From Planctomycetota bacterium (lineage in GTDB: Bacteria > Planctomycetota > Planctomycetia > Pirellulales > Pirellulaceae), in assembly GCA_019347795.1 (NCBI GenBank), contig JAHWKS010000033.1, forward strand, positions 1-14,095: a stretch of 14,095 nt of DNA. Direction: 5' to 3'. The notes under the pieces were generated by a model. It saw nothing but the letters and a program-made list of their open reading frames with translations, had not been told where the DNA came from and searched no databases. A program made the translations under genes and the position numbers. Below are positions 1 through 8,547 of this stretch, in pieces; within the stretch, counting starts at the first letter, position 1, and each line of letters starts with the position of its first letter.

Positions 1-543
1 TACTCGCTCGACTTCAACGAGCGCTGCCAGAACGTGGAGTACGTGCTGGAATTCCTGGCGAAGCTTCGCGAACGATCGCCGCAGGCGCTGGACCGCGTGC
101 AGTACATCGAGCAGCCGACCCATCGCGATCTGCGGGCGAATCCCGAAAACCGCATGCACGCCGCGGCGAAGATCAAGCCGGTCGTGATCGACGAGTCACT
201 GATTGACCTGGAAAGCCTCCATCTGGCCCGCGAGCAAGGCTACTCGGGCGTGGCCCTCAAGGCATGCAAGGGACATAGCGAGGCGATTCTGATGGGCGCC
301 GCCGCGCAGAAGTACGGGATGTTCCTCTGCGTCCAGGATCTGACCTGCGTCGGCGCCTCCTTCCTGCACTCCGCCAGCCTCGCCGCCCGCATGCCGACGA
401 TCGCCGCCATCGAAGGCAACGGCCGGCAGTATTGTCCCGAAGGCAACCGCGGCTGGGACGAGCGGTATCCCGGCATGTTCCAGATCACCGATGGAACCGT
501 CGGCACGGCGGAGTTGAACGGGGCGGGATTAGGTTACGCCTGA
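1..543 (+). CDS. Enolase-superfamily (MR/MLE-type) enzyme, C-terminal part
   Basis: The reading frame is open from the first base, so this is the last 180 codons of a gene that starts upstream; the in-frame GTG at 34 is not the real start. The protein shows the late strands of the mandelate racemase/muconate lactonizing enzyme barrel. YIEQP holds a typical metal-ligand Glu, PVVIDES holds the next acidic ligand, and GVALKACKG has the lysine-bearing strand. [12 protein letters not shown] lies near the C-terminus. In the family these residues bind Mg2+ and abstract a proton alpha to a carboxylate. The substrate cannot be told from this part, and the family also includes dehydratases, epimerases and cycloisomerases. 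The gene ends 3 nt before the stop of the convergent protease gene, with no room for a separate terminator. Confidence 0.85.
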   Translation, partial: YSLDFNERCQNVEYVLEFLAKLRERSPQALDRVQYIEQPTHRDLRANPENRMHAAAKIKPVVIDESLIDLESLHLAREQGYSGVALKACKGHSEAILMGAAAQKYGMFLCVQDLTCVGASFLHSASLAARMPTIAAIEGNGRQYCPEGNRGWDERYPGMFQITDGTVGTAELNGAGLGYA

Positions 544-546
544 TTT

Positions 547-1479
547 TCACTCCGGAAAAACGCGTTCCGACCGGGGGATGCGCCGCCGGAGGTTGGCGGC
601 GCCGATGTAGAGGTTCTCGGCCGGCTCGGCGCGGTTTAGGTGCTCGTAGCGGTCTTCGATGGCGCGGAAGCGATCCATGTGGAACGGGTGCGTGCGGAGG
701 AAGGCGGGCATGAAGTCGGGGCCTTTGCCTGCGTCGCGGCGGTGCATCGCCAGGAACAGCTTGCCCATTTCGCGTGGGTCGTAGCCGGCGCGGTAGGTCC
801 ACGTGGCGCCGTCGAGATCGGCCTCCGCCTCGTCCTCGGGTCGGAAGGGCCTTGTGAACATCCGCATCATCGTCCCCGCCGAGGCGAAGAACTCCTCCGG
901 CGAAAATGCTCCCTGCCCGCCGAACGCCGTCTGGGCGAATTTCGAGCGCCGCAGCGGCAAGAGCAGATGCCCGCGATCGAGGTGCGAGAGTTCGTGCCCC
1001 ACCACGCCGACCAGGGCCGCTTCGTTCTCGCAGAAATCGAGCATGCCGCGGAAGAAGAACAGCGTCCCGCCCGGGAACGTGCGGGCGTCGGTGGTCGGCG
1101 AATCGACGACGTAGATCGTCAGCCGCCGATACTTCCGGGCCTTCTCCATCTGCGGCCGAACCGTCTCGACCAGGCGCCGCAGGTACTCCACGTCGCGGCC
1201 GCGGTCTGTCACTTCGGCGCCCTGCTGTTTCAAATGCTCGATGTACTGCCGAGCCGCCGCATTGCCGAAGCGCTTCTCCTCCTCGAAGGAAATCTTGACG
1301 CTCTCCAGCCGGCGCCGCTCCTCCGGCGTTTCCTCGCCGAAGAGGCCGTTGAAGAACGCCTGGGGGTCGGCGAAAGGAAACGCCCCGCGCGGCTGCTGCG
1401 CGGCCGCGGCAGGTGCGACCAGGAGGCTTACCGCGAGGACAAGAATGTTGCGAACGTGGAAAGGGATCATCACCGCCAT
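547..1479 (-). CDS. Exported M48-family zinc metalloprotease
   Basis: This 310-aa protein has an N-terminal signal peptide: a short basic start, a hydrophobic run at about residues 11-22 (NILVLAVSLLVA), then an AAAAQQ cleavage-like region. It should therefore act outside the cytoplasm. The zinc site is clear: HELSH at 162-166 supplies two His ligands and the catalytic Glu, and EAEAD at 217-221, followed by DG, is the family's ExEAD motif supplying the third ligand. The HPFHMDRF segment near 264 matches the conserved THP..R region of soluble M48 peptidases of the BepA/LoiP type. No TPR repeats are visible. The likely role is periplasmic or envelope protein quality control, inferred from the family. 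A second possible start lies three codons in (MIPFHV). If the neighbouring helicase gene really ends at 1657, a 177-nt leader precedes this gene and it probably has its own promoter. Confidence 0.9.
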   Translation of the reverse strand: MAVMIPFHVRNILVLAVSLLVAPAAAAQQPRGAFPFADPQAFFNGLFGEETPEERRRLESVKISFEEEKRFGNAAARQYIEHLKQQGAEVTDRGRDVEYLRRLVETVRPQMEKARKYRRLTIYVVDSPTTDARTFPGGTLFFFRGMLDFCENEAALVGVVGHELSHLDRGHLLLPLRRSKFAQTAFGGQGAFSPEEFFASAGTMMRMFTRPFRPEDEAEADLDGATWTYRAGYDPREMGKLFLAMHRRDAGKGPDFMPAFLRTHPFHMDRFRAIEDRYEHLNRAEPAENLYIGAANLRRRIPRSERVFPE

Positions 1480-1656
1480 TCTACTATTCCGCCGCAGCTA
1501 GTTTGCAACCATATCCAGGCGCATAAACGTGCTGCCCTCCAAATTTCCCCACTTGCCGGTCGTGTTCCATTATTCCGACAAATAGCGGGTGGCAAAAAAA
1601 AGGATCGCTCACAGTGGTGACGCTCACGGCAGCCGTAGGTCGAGCGCATTTGGGGA
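1480..1656 (-). other. Probable intergenic leader of the M48 gene, read through by the shifted helicase frame
   Basis: After correction of the frameshift near 1762 the helicase stops at 1657, which leaves this 177-nt stretch as the gap before the M48 protease. The peptide in the open helicase frame here has low-complexity, unconserved-looking content. On the minus strand there is a weak promoter-like pair, TTGCCA (1590-1595) and AATAAT (1569-1574). The spacing is only 15 nt, so this is a suggestion only. Confidence 0.35.
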
Positions 1657-4600
1657 TCAGGAGCGACTGAACCACGGTGAGAGATTGATGACCGCATCGC
1701 GCACTTCGCTTGGTTGCATCGTTCCCTTGCTGGAGAGAATGTCGATAAGGTCTTCTTGTCGGCTGACCTAGAGCGAGACGGTATAGTAGGCGCTGTTCGT
1801 GGACCCAGTGAAGCCAATGTTTCTGTTCGCTCGTTGGCACATCGAACACATAACGCTTTACGCCGGCGTCGGGACACACCCACCAAGGCGCTAACCCTGA
1901 CTCGTCGCTCATCGTCGCGTTCGCCAGCTCCTCAATTCGTGTCCACGGACTTGTGCCTTCGGCCAGCGTGTCAAATGCCTCTGCAGCCAGCCGCTTGGCG
2001 ATGGAACGGCGAATGGACAGGCCCCCAAAACGCTGGATGCGGCCCTCGCGTTGTTCCAGGTCAACTGGGTTGCGGCACAAGTCCCAATGCACAAGTGTGT
2101 CGCACCAGGTGTGGAAGTCGAGTCCTTCTTGGCCGACGGACGTCGTGGCCACCACGTACGGCCAAAAGGGCGTGTTGAACGCTCTTCGCAGTTCGTCGGT
2201 TCGGATCGGCTTCTCACCGTGCTCGTCGAGGCTTGCGACGCGCGCCTGCACAAACGGCAGCGCCACATGACAGCGAAGGGAAAACGTATCGCCGTTCTTG
2301 TCGCCTAGCGGGTGTAAGAAGAACAAGCCACTCTTGATGCTAAAGCCATCACGCAACTCCTCAGCAAGGTCTTCTTCTGAGAGGCTGCGAAGCCGCGATG
2401 TGATCCATAGGTGTTCATCAAGCACGGCTTCGAGGTTGCCCTCCACAACGGCTCGCTGAATCGCCTCTGGATACGATTCACTGCCGCGACGCAGGACGCT
2501 GTAAAACCAACGCTGATCGAGATAGTTTCGAAGCCCCGTCCATGTCGCGTCCAAGGTGTAGAAAAAGCCGCCCTCATCGACAGCATGTATCCAATGACGC
2601 CGGAGCGCGCGGCCAATGACAACCCCGGGTGCACCAAAGGCGTGCTCGACCAACTCGTTGAACACGGCGTGTGAAATCACCTCGATCGGTTTGGACGCTT
2701 CGGCATCCCAGTCGCGCAGCAGTTGTGCAAGCCCAGCGTCCTCATCGCTCGTCGCAAGTTTTTTCCTTTTTCTTATCTCTTTTAGCAGCACCCACCAGTT
2801 GTTACTAATCCAGTGCCACATGCCCGCGCGATTTTCCAGGCGTGCTAAAAGCCGCCACATCGGCAAATGCGGCGCTCTGTCGCGAACGACGACGCCCAAG
2901 TCGGTGAGCATCCTCTTGATTTGATGACGGATTTCACGACGAACATCGCTTGGCCGTTGACTTTTGGCGGTCAAGGGTTCGGTTGCCTCAACGAGCAGCG
3001 GCGAGGGATGAAACAGGCCCAACAGCGCTTGCCGGCCTTCGGTTGCCGCCAGCAGCCGCCGGCGCGTCACGTCTGCGTAGCCGAGTTTCTCGCTTCCCAG
3101 CGTTGCTGACTCAAGATCGAAGCTCAGCGCCGCAGCGATCGCCTGTGGAACCGCTCGGAACCGGCTGAACAACAGGATCTTAGAAGGCGTGTGCCGCTCA
3201 TCCTTCCAAATTCCGCGAAGCGACCACCACGGCGCGGTAGGAGGCAACCACGGCACACCCAGTTGCCGCGTCGGGACCAGTTCGCGCAATGCCCGGAGCC
3301 GGGGGTGCGGCCATAACTCGGGGCACTCAAAGCGATCACGCATGGCCTCATCAACGCGGACCGCACCATCGCTTTCGACAGATCGTGCGGACTTCCAGGC
3401 AACATAGTGGGTGCCCATCGTCTGCATGGGGAGCGGTATCGACGTCCAGTACGGAACAGCACTGGAACGATGCTTGTCGTCGAAGCTCTCGCACATGTGT
3501 TTGAAAATGGCCAAGTCCGCGCCAGCCACCTCGGCTTCGATAGTTTCCGTCTGCAGGTCCGCCCAGCCGTCGTCGTGCGAGGCGCGTTCCGTTCGCGCCA
3601 TAATTGGCCGAAGCAACTGCTCGACGTTTCTTCGTGCAGATTGTGCCTCACTCGACTTGGGCTGACCTTTCCGAAGCTCGGTTTCGAGGGCGAGGAAGGC
3701 GTCTTCGCACTGCTGCCGTTTCTGCTTTGCAGCCCCGTCACCGCCGTACAAGAATTCGACGAGTTCAAAGAACTCTGAACGGTGTGACGCACCAGCTTCG
3801 TCTTCCCAGCGACGAGAAAAAAAACGATACGGCGTCGCCGACAGCAGAAGGAGAGCTGGTGGATTAGCCACGTCGTCGCCACGAAGCCGACCAATGACCC
3901 GTCGCTCCGCTTCGTCGATGTCCGGATTCAGAAGGTCCCGGAATCGTTGAAACTCGTCAAAGATGACCAGGTCCGGCTGCACTTCCTCGACCGCACTGGC
4001 GGCCAGGGCATTGCGCAGGTGCGCGATGAGTTCGAGGTGGTCAAGGTCGCGGAGCACGGGCAAGAGCTGCTGGTAAGGCTGCAGGTTGAACTCTTGCCGC
4101 ACAGATCGCACAAACGCTTCACGCAACGCGGTGTTGCCTGCCTTTCCCCTTTGTTGCCTTACAGTAGACGTCCAGTGAACCGTCGCGCTGCGCTGAAAGA
4201 CATTCCGATTCCATTCGGTGAAGAAATGAGGCCAGGCGCGTTCGACCAGCGCGTGAACAAGGGCGCGTTCTTCCTGGCGACCGTCGCGGCTCTGCCTCCT
4301 CCGGATCGGTATCGAAGTATCCGGCGTCAGCGAATACAAGTGCAGTCGCGGGTGGCTGGGACGCTCGTAGGCTGGCAACAGCGAAAGTCGATCCACTTGG
4401 CAATCGGCATCGTAGCGCTCATTGGACGGAATTACTTCGAGCAGTTTTCGGCGGTTCTGTCGTGCGATTGCCAAATTGCTACACAAATAAAACACGACCA
4501 ATGGGCGCTCACGTCGGATTGTCATCCGTCGGATCACGTGTTGAGCTACGACCGTCTTTCCCAAGCCGACTTCATCTGCGACGAGGAAGCGACGAACGCG

Positions 4601-4669
4601 CCGCCGAACTCGAAACGCCGACATCACGGCGTCCACCGTCGCTTCCTGGAATGGCTTAGGAACGGTCAT
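1484..4669 (-). CDS. SF2/SNF2-like DEAD/DEAH-box helicase, third gene of the defence-like operon (frameshifted 3' end)
   Basis: The open frame encodes 1061 aa. The helicase motifs are: Walker A ADEVGLGKT (31-39), a DEFQ box (238-241), motif III-like LLLLSATPYR (273-282), and the C-terminal RecA lobe with QEGLDFH (from 847) and DLCRNPVDLEQREGRIQRFG ending near 883. These define an ATP-dependent SF2 translocase of the SNF2-like type found in restriction and defence loci. It is the last gene of a three-gene operon, 6 nt after the PLD gene. The 3' end looks damaged. After LALGQ (residue 969) the +1 frame gives RQEDLIDILSSKG and then VINLSPWFSRS with a stop at 1657-1659. The uncorrected frame continues with 92 Arg/Ser/Gln-rich residues to 1484. 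The intact protein would be about 1003 aa. The long central region between the two lobes is not recognised. Confidence 0.88.
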   Translation of the reverse strand: MTVPKPFQEATVDAVMSAFRVRRRVRRFLVADEVGLGKTVVAQHVIRRMTIRRERPLVVFYLCSNLAIARQNRRKLLEVIPSNERYDADCQVDRLSLLPAYERPSHPRLHLYSLTPDTSIPIRRRQSRDGRQEERALVHALVERAWPHFFTEWNRNVFQRSATVHWTSTVRQQRGKAGNTALREAFVRSVRQEFNLQPYQQLLPVLRDLDHLELIAHLRNALAASAVEEVQPDLVIFDEFQRFRDLLNPDIDEAERRVIGRLRGDDVANPPALLLLSATPYRFFSRRWEDEAGASHRSEFFELVEFLYGGDGAAKQKRQQCEDAFLALETELRKGQPKSSEAQSARRNVEQLLRPIMARTERASHDDGWADLQTETIEAEVAGADLAIFKHMCESFDDKHRSSAVPYWTSIPLPMQTMGTHYVAWKSARSVESDGAVRVDEAMRDRFECPELWPHPRLRALRELVPTRQLGVPWLPPTAPWWSLRGIWKDERHTPSKILLFSRFRAVPQAIAAALSFDLESATLGSEKLGYADVTRRRLLAATEGRQALLGLFHPSPLLVEATEPLTAKSQRPSDVRREIRHQIKRMLTDLGVVVRDRAPHLPMWRLLARLENRAGMWHWISNNWWVLLKEIRKRKKLATSDEDAGLAQLLRDWDAEASKPIEVISHAVFNELVEHAFGAPGVVIGRALRRHWIHAVDEGGFFYTLDATWTGLRNYLDQRWFYSVLRRGSESYPEAIQRAVVEGNLEAVLDEHLWITSRLRSLSEEDLAEELRDGFSIKSGLFFLHPLGDKNGDTFSLRCHVALPFVQARVASLDEHGEKPIRTDELRRAFNTPFWPYVVATTSVGQEGLDFHTWCDTLVHWDLCRNPVDLEQREGRIQRFGGLSIRRSIAKRLAAEAFDTLAEGTSPWTRIEELANATMSDESGLAPWWVCPDAGVKRYVFDVPTSEQKHWLHWVHEQRLLYRLALGQPTRRPYRHSLQQGNDATKRSARCGHQSLTVVQSLLIPKCARPTAAVSVTTVSDPFFCHPLFVGIMEHDRQVGKFGGQHVYAPGYGCKLAAAE
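1757..1770 (-). other. Apparent 1-nt frameshift in the helicase gene
   Basis: On the minus strand the codons run CTA GGT CAG (L-G-Q) and then an extra C (position 1762) precedes CGA CAA GAA GAC (R-Q-E-D). The downstream +1 frame is open for 34 codons, looks like an ordinary helicase tail and ends at 1657. Upstream of this point the +1 frame is closed by a TAG at 1768-1770, so the shift must lie within about 1758-1768. There is no homopolymer here to suggest slippage. A mutation or an assembly error is more likely than programmed frameshifting. Confidence 0.65.
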
Positions 4670-4675
4670 GATTGC

Positions 4676-6484
4676 TCACGTAACCAACTCGCGCCGAATC
4701 ACTTGCCACGTCTGATGAAACTCTTCAATGACTCGCTGTTCTGCTTCTGTTCGTTCTGCGTCGTCTTGCTCGCGGTAAAGCTTCAAGTAGTGCTGGAGCT
4801 TGCGGTCGACAAAGGCCAAGCTCCCCGGATCACGACTCCAGGACTTAAGAACCTCTTCGATGGTCGGTGCCCACCATACCGGCCTAGCCACCTGCCCCTT
4901 CGTGCCTTCGGTCTTGCGGCGGTCGGAGTCCCAATCACCGCCGCCATCGCCGAGGGGATCGCCGGTGAGCAATGAGCGTATCCATTGCAGGAAGGTGCGG
5001 GGGTCGAGATAGCGCGCCAACGCTTGGCGGTCCCGATCATCGTCCGGAGGCGGGTCCATTTGAGCGCGCTGAAGCCACGATAGTGCCTTGTCCTCTAATC
5101 GGAGGCAACACTGAATTAGTTCCGTTTGCTCGCCGGGGGCGACCTGGGGCAGTCGAATTGCCGAGGTATTCGGAGTCCATAAGATCAAGCTGCCCCCCAA
5201 AACCGCGACGTGCAATGTGATTTCCGAGTCGTCAGGATGTGGAGGAGCATCTGCATTGAGAAACGGAAGCTCGTCATTCAGGGTTTGCGTTACCGCCCAG
5301 CGGTTGGCCACTTGCTTTCGAGCTTCTTCCAGTCTCTCTTCAACCTCGTCGGGTTCAATTGGTGACGGAAGCTCGTCTAGTCGGACGGTGTTGGCCATGT
5401 CATGGACGAACACCTCCAAGCCGTGAGAGACGTCGCGATTGACGGCCGCCTTTGCGACGATTTCGATATTGGGACCGAACCACCCACGCTGCGTGGCGTT
5501 TGCGCTGCCGGTCCACAAGGTGTGCCCACCGGCGTGCTGGGCCAGAATCAATTTCGCATGGAGCCCTCGTGCTTCGACCTCTTCATCCTCGGACGCCGCA
5601 TTTTCCGACTCTGCTTCGTCCGACGCCTGTATGAAATCAGGTTCTGGCGCGTCCAAATACAATAATTCCGTGAAGCCGTTCAGCGGTTTTTCGCCCTGTT
5701 GCGCAACCTTGCTCAGCTCGGCCTGCGTCGAAATCAACAGGCGGCGCGTTCCTGCCTCGCCCCACTGTCCCAGACGACGAATCACCGTTCCATCAAGAAA
5801 CGGGCTGATGACGACCAGTTGCGTCAATCCGTCTGGCGGCGTCGGCAGATCACGCCCCGATGTTTCATTGCGAAGCACAACCTCGTTGACCCCGCAGCCG
5901 GCTGGACATTGCCAGTGAATGCCGCGGAGCTCCGAACGCAAGCGAGTCGGCGCAACGCCGGGGAGCGCTGCGCGCGTCGCGAGCTCGAATCCGAGTTCGG
6001 GGATGCCGTCGATCACGGCCCCTTTGGTTGCCTGACTCCCTACGAGCGTTAAGCCAATATCCCATGACATGCTGCGTGTCAGATTCCGGCTGCCAATCCA
6101 GAGTCGCCACTCGGTATTGTCATCGGACTGAAGTTTAACCAACGCGATCTTCGGGTGCCACGATGCCTCTTGCTCGTTGACGACCACCTCGCGAACATAG
6201 CGGTCGAGAATGGCGAGGATTTTGGGAGCCTTCGCGGGGGCGACGATGCGGCCCGCCTGGACGACAAGGCGGACGCGATCATTTAGCTGGTCAACGGCAT
6301 TGGCAAAATCGACTTTGCTGCCCGAGCCTCGGTCGTCGTCCAGGCCGGCGAGTGCAAGCAGCACCGCAACCAACGCCACCAAATCGGCCGAGTAACTGGC
6401 CAACAGCGCATGCTCGACGTGCCAACCAGGTTCGGGTCGCAGCGCGTCAAGGTAAGGGATGCTAGGCCATTTTTTGTCACTCAT
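4676..6484 (-). CDS. Phospholipase D-like (HKD-motif) protein, second gene of the operon
   Basis: This 602-aa protein starts at the ATG that overlaps the upstream stop (ATGA at 6481-6484). A longer in-frame start at 6628 lies inside the upstream gene and gives an unlikely, composition-shifted extension. Two PLD half-sites are visible: H-x-K at 110-112 (SWHPK) followed by GSRNLT (131-136), and H-x-K at 309-311 (GLHAK) followed by GSANAT (326-331) and NIE. Both lack the usual Asp after HxK, as is common in PLD-type nucleases of restriction systems. The two halves are separated by an acidic linker (about 289-305). In the PLD superfamily the two histidines form one active site that cleaves phosphodiesters, so nuclease activity against DNA is the likely role, inferred from context with a helicase. 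The roughly 250 C-terminal residues are not recognised. Confidence 0.85.
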   Translation of the reverse strand: MSDKKWPSIPYLDALRPEPGWHVEHALLASYSADLVALVAVLLALAGLDDDRGSGSKVDFANAVDQLNDRVRLVVQAGRIVAPAKAPKILAILDRYVREVVVNEQEASWHPKIALVKLQSDDNTEWRLWIGSRNLTRSMSWDIGLTLVGSQATKGAVIDGIPELGFELATRAALPGVAPTRLRSELRGIHWQCPAGCGVNEVVLRNETSGRDLPTPPDGLTQLVVISPFLDGTVIRRLGQWGEAGTRRLLISTQAELSKVAQQGEKPLNGFTELLYLDAPEPDFIQASDEAESENAASEDEEVEARGLHAKLILAQHAGGHTLWTGSANATQRGWFGPNIEIVAKAAVNRDVSHGLEVFVHDMANTVRLDELPSPIEPDEVEERLEEARKQVANRWAVTQTLNDELPFLNADAPPHPDDSEITLHVAVLGGSLILWTPNTSAIRLPQVAPGEQTELIQCCLRLEDKALSWLQRAQMDPPPDDDRDRQALARYLDPRTFLQWIRSLLTGDPLGDGGGDWDSDRRKTEGTKGQVARPVWWAPTIEEVLKSWSRDPGSLAFVDRKLQHYLKLYREQDDAERTEAEQRVIEEFHQTWQVIRRELVT

Positions 6485-7698
6485 GCTGCACCATTCACGT
6501 CCATCAGCAGTTGCCGCACATTTCCCCAACGAAAATGTAACGGAGTCGCTGTTGGATGTTCGTCCGGGTTCCATTCGAGCCGTTTCTCTCGGCCCGCTAG
6601 GCTGCGACTCAAGCGGGCACGCCGCCACTTGCGCCCGAATTCAGCATGCTCATAAATGTCGTACAAGTCGCTGAACTGACGGCCTTGCCGATTCAGCCAT
6701 AGCTGCGTCGCCCGCAGGACTTTAAGGATGCCTTGATTGATGCCAGGAGCGTCATGCTGGATTTCTTCGATCTGCAGTTGCGAAGCATCGCTCCCGTACT
6801 CTTCGATGACCTTTAAAAGCTTCGCTCGATGAACGTTGTCGGTCGCAACCTCATCATGCCTTTCGCGCATGTTCTCGACGAGTGCCGCATAGATGGCTCG
6901 TCCGACGGCCGAAATGGCCGCTGCCTGGCGGGCACGGCGCAAGGCAACAACATCTTCGTCGTCCGCGACGTCTCGCACCTTGGATCCCCACATCGAAGTG
7001 CGGTCGGTCAATCGCACGTCATGTTCCACCAGGCGCGACATAAGCGACGGTACATTCTCCGTCCCTGGGCGTGACACGGCGAGAAGACACCCGCGAATGA
7101 ATGCCCTCTCTGTGGAAGCAAGGTCGAAGTTCAGCGGAGAGCTGAAATCGCTCCACTCCTTTGGCGGGGCTGGAAGGCTGGAAAAGATCGGCATCGCTTC
7201 TTCCAGCAGTTGCTTGTCGTCGTCGTGAATCCGCAAACCAGATGAGTTCCGGGCAATCGCCCGGTGAACAGATCGGCGTGACGGATAGCTTCCATCGGCC
7301 AGTGGTCGTAGAATACGCCACGTGCCCAATGCGGTCCAATAGACCGTTGAAGGCGGCTGGCTGGTCGCCTCCGGATAAGTCAGCTTGCCAATAATTCCAT
7401 GCTCGTTTGACTTGATGAGCCGGCCAGCCAACACGATTTCAGATTTCTCAAGCGCCGCCGATACCTGCTTTCGTTCGCCACGTTCGATTAGGCGAAGATA
7501 GAGCCACGGCACAAAGAGCACGTAGCGCAGGCGCGTGTGCAGCACCGAGGTTCCGGGAAAGAATCGATCTGCGTAGGCTTGGTGCAGGGCCAGGAACCCG
7601 ATCTCGTCGCGCACGCCTTGCACGTCGTCCCGCAAATGTGTTTCCGCGCGACGAAGCGCCTCTCGAGAAAGAAGTGTCCATCCAAGGCTCGGTTTCAT
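6481..7698 (-). CDS. DUF6361 family protein, first gene of the operon
   Basis: This 405-aa protein matches my memory of DUF6361: an N-terminal GWTLLS segment, then DEIGFLALHQAYADRFFPGT (31-50) and LRYVLFVPWLY (57-67), equivalent to the family's FPGTS...RARYFLFVPWIY core. No catalytic motif is visible, and the family function is not known to me. It is the promoter-proximal gene of the operon. The minus-strand upstream bases GGGGGA, 6 nt before the ATG, form a plausible ribosome-binding site. Its stop overlaps the PLD start by 4 nt (ATGA), which suggests translational coupling and a joint complex. DUF6361 proteins are, as I recall, usually encoded beside PLD and helicase genes, which supports a defence-type role. 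The 150 nt upstream contain no convincing minus-strand promoter. Confidence 0.82.
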   Translation of the reverse strand: MKPSLGWTLLSREALRRAETHLRDDVQGVRDEIGFLALHQAYADRFFPGTSVLHTRLRYVLFVPWLYLRLIERGERKQVSAALEKSEIVLAGRLIKSNEHGIIGKLTYPEATSQPPSTVYWTALGTWRILRPLADGSYPSRRSVHRAIARNSSGLRIHDDDKQLLEEAMPIFSSLPAPPKEWSDFSSPLNFDLASTERAFIRGCLLAVSRPGTENVPSLMSRLVEHDVRLTDRTSMWGSKVRDVADDEDVVALRRARQAAAISAVGRAIYAALVENMRERHDEVATDNVHRAKLLKVIEEYGSDASQLQIEEIQHDAPGINQGILKVLRATQLWLNRQGRQFSDLYDIYEHAEFGRKWRRARLSRSLAGREKRLEWNPDEHPTATPLHFRWGNVRQLLMDVNGAA

Positions 7699-7814
7699 TG
7701 GCTTCCCCCGGGCGCGTACCCCGTGAGCCGATCCCGAAAAAAAAGTCGTCGAGGGGATACAGGCTTACGCGTTGGCCATCCCTCGATAATGCAATACCGG
7801 AGGCAGTATAATCA

Positions 7815-8337
7815 ATGATGCCACTCGCCGTGCGGGAGATGCTGGCGATGCCGATTCACGATTGGACGCGGGTTCGCGCCAACCGCTTCCACGACTTCCA
7901 TCAATGCTGGACAGTGGCCATTTGCAATGCGCTCAATGGCAGCGTTTTGGCCGGCGGTTATTTCGCCATGATCGAGCGAAAGACGGGCGGTCCCGAGGCG
8001 GACGTGGTGACGCTGGAACTGCAGCCGCCGGAGAGTCCGGTCCCGGGCGGTTGCCGTTGAGGTCCATCCGCCGAAAGCTCGATACGTGGCGCGGGCGGAA
8101 GCCGTCGGATACGCCAGGAAGGCGAATCGCATTACTGTTCGCCATCCCGACGGCGAGGTCGTGGCGATTCTGGAGATTATCTCGCCGGGCAACAAGGATA
8201 GCCGACACGCCGTCCGCCAGTTCGCTCGCAAGGCGGTCGAATATCTCCACGCCGGCGTGCATCTGCTGATTGTGGACCTGTTTCCTCCCAGCCGTCGCGA
8301 TCCTCAAGGGATTCGGAATGAGGGCTCTCCGACATAG
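7815..8337 (+). pseudogene. DUF4058 family protein, frameshifted and truncated
   Basis: The N-terminal part, starting at the ATG at 7815 or more likely at 7848 (MPIHDWTRVRANRFHDFH), is typical of DUF4058, as is the following ALNGSVLAGGYFAMIE. That frame stops at 8058-8060. The family sequence resumes one frame over: AVEVHPPKARYVARAEAVGY, then VVAILEIISPGNKDSRHAV and LLIVDLFPPSRRDPQGI. The break lies near 8035-8050 and fits the loss of one base in the GGGCGGTTGCC stretch. The second frame ends at 8335-8337, just after DPQGI. The family normally continues for roughly another hundred residues, and I cannot find that part in the next 200 nt. The gene is therefore broken twice. The function of the family is unknown; it is abundant in planctomycetes and cyanobacteria. 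Confidence 0.82.
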
Positions 8338-8547
8338 CGAACGCGGGACCGCCCAATAACATAATTGCGGTGGAGGAGATGCAGACCGGCGGCTCGTACT
8401 TGACCCCGCAATTGCGTATGCTCTCGAGAGATTGGCCTTACCGTCTCGACACCAGGGTGCGCGACGCTCGCGATTAGCCGGGGGCGCGCCAAACCCGTAT
8501 CCAAAGGCGCCGGCGACCCGCTACTTTAACCGCACCCGATCTCCACG
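8338..8547. other. Gap between the DUF4058 remnant and nadD
   Basis: This is 210 nt with no recognisable gene. A 32-codon open stretch from the ATG at 8379 to the TAG at 8475-8477 has no family resemblance that I can see and does not look like the missing DUF4058 C-terminus. No clear promoter or terminator was found. Confidence 0.4.

Noticed and set aside
640..1620. Long + strand open frame (326 codons)
   Set aside because: It lies antisense to the M48 protease, which has clear catalytic motifs; the peptide is a shadow with no domain resemblance.
1484..1756. Programmed ribosomal frameshifting in the helicase
   Set aside because: There is no slippery heptamer or obvious stimulatory structure at the shift point; mutation or assembly error is simpler.
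3947..4975. Long + strand open frame (342 codons) across the helicase/PLD junction
   Set aside because: Antisense to two genes with strong motifs; composition is that of a shadow frame.
7807..7812. TATAAT before the DUF4058 remnant as a promoter
   Set aside because: No -35-like element lies at suitable spacing, and the hexamer is only 2 nt before one of the possible start codons, too close for a normal leader.
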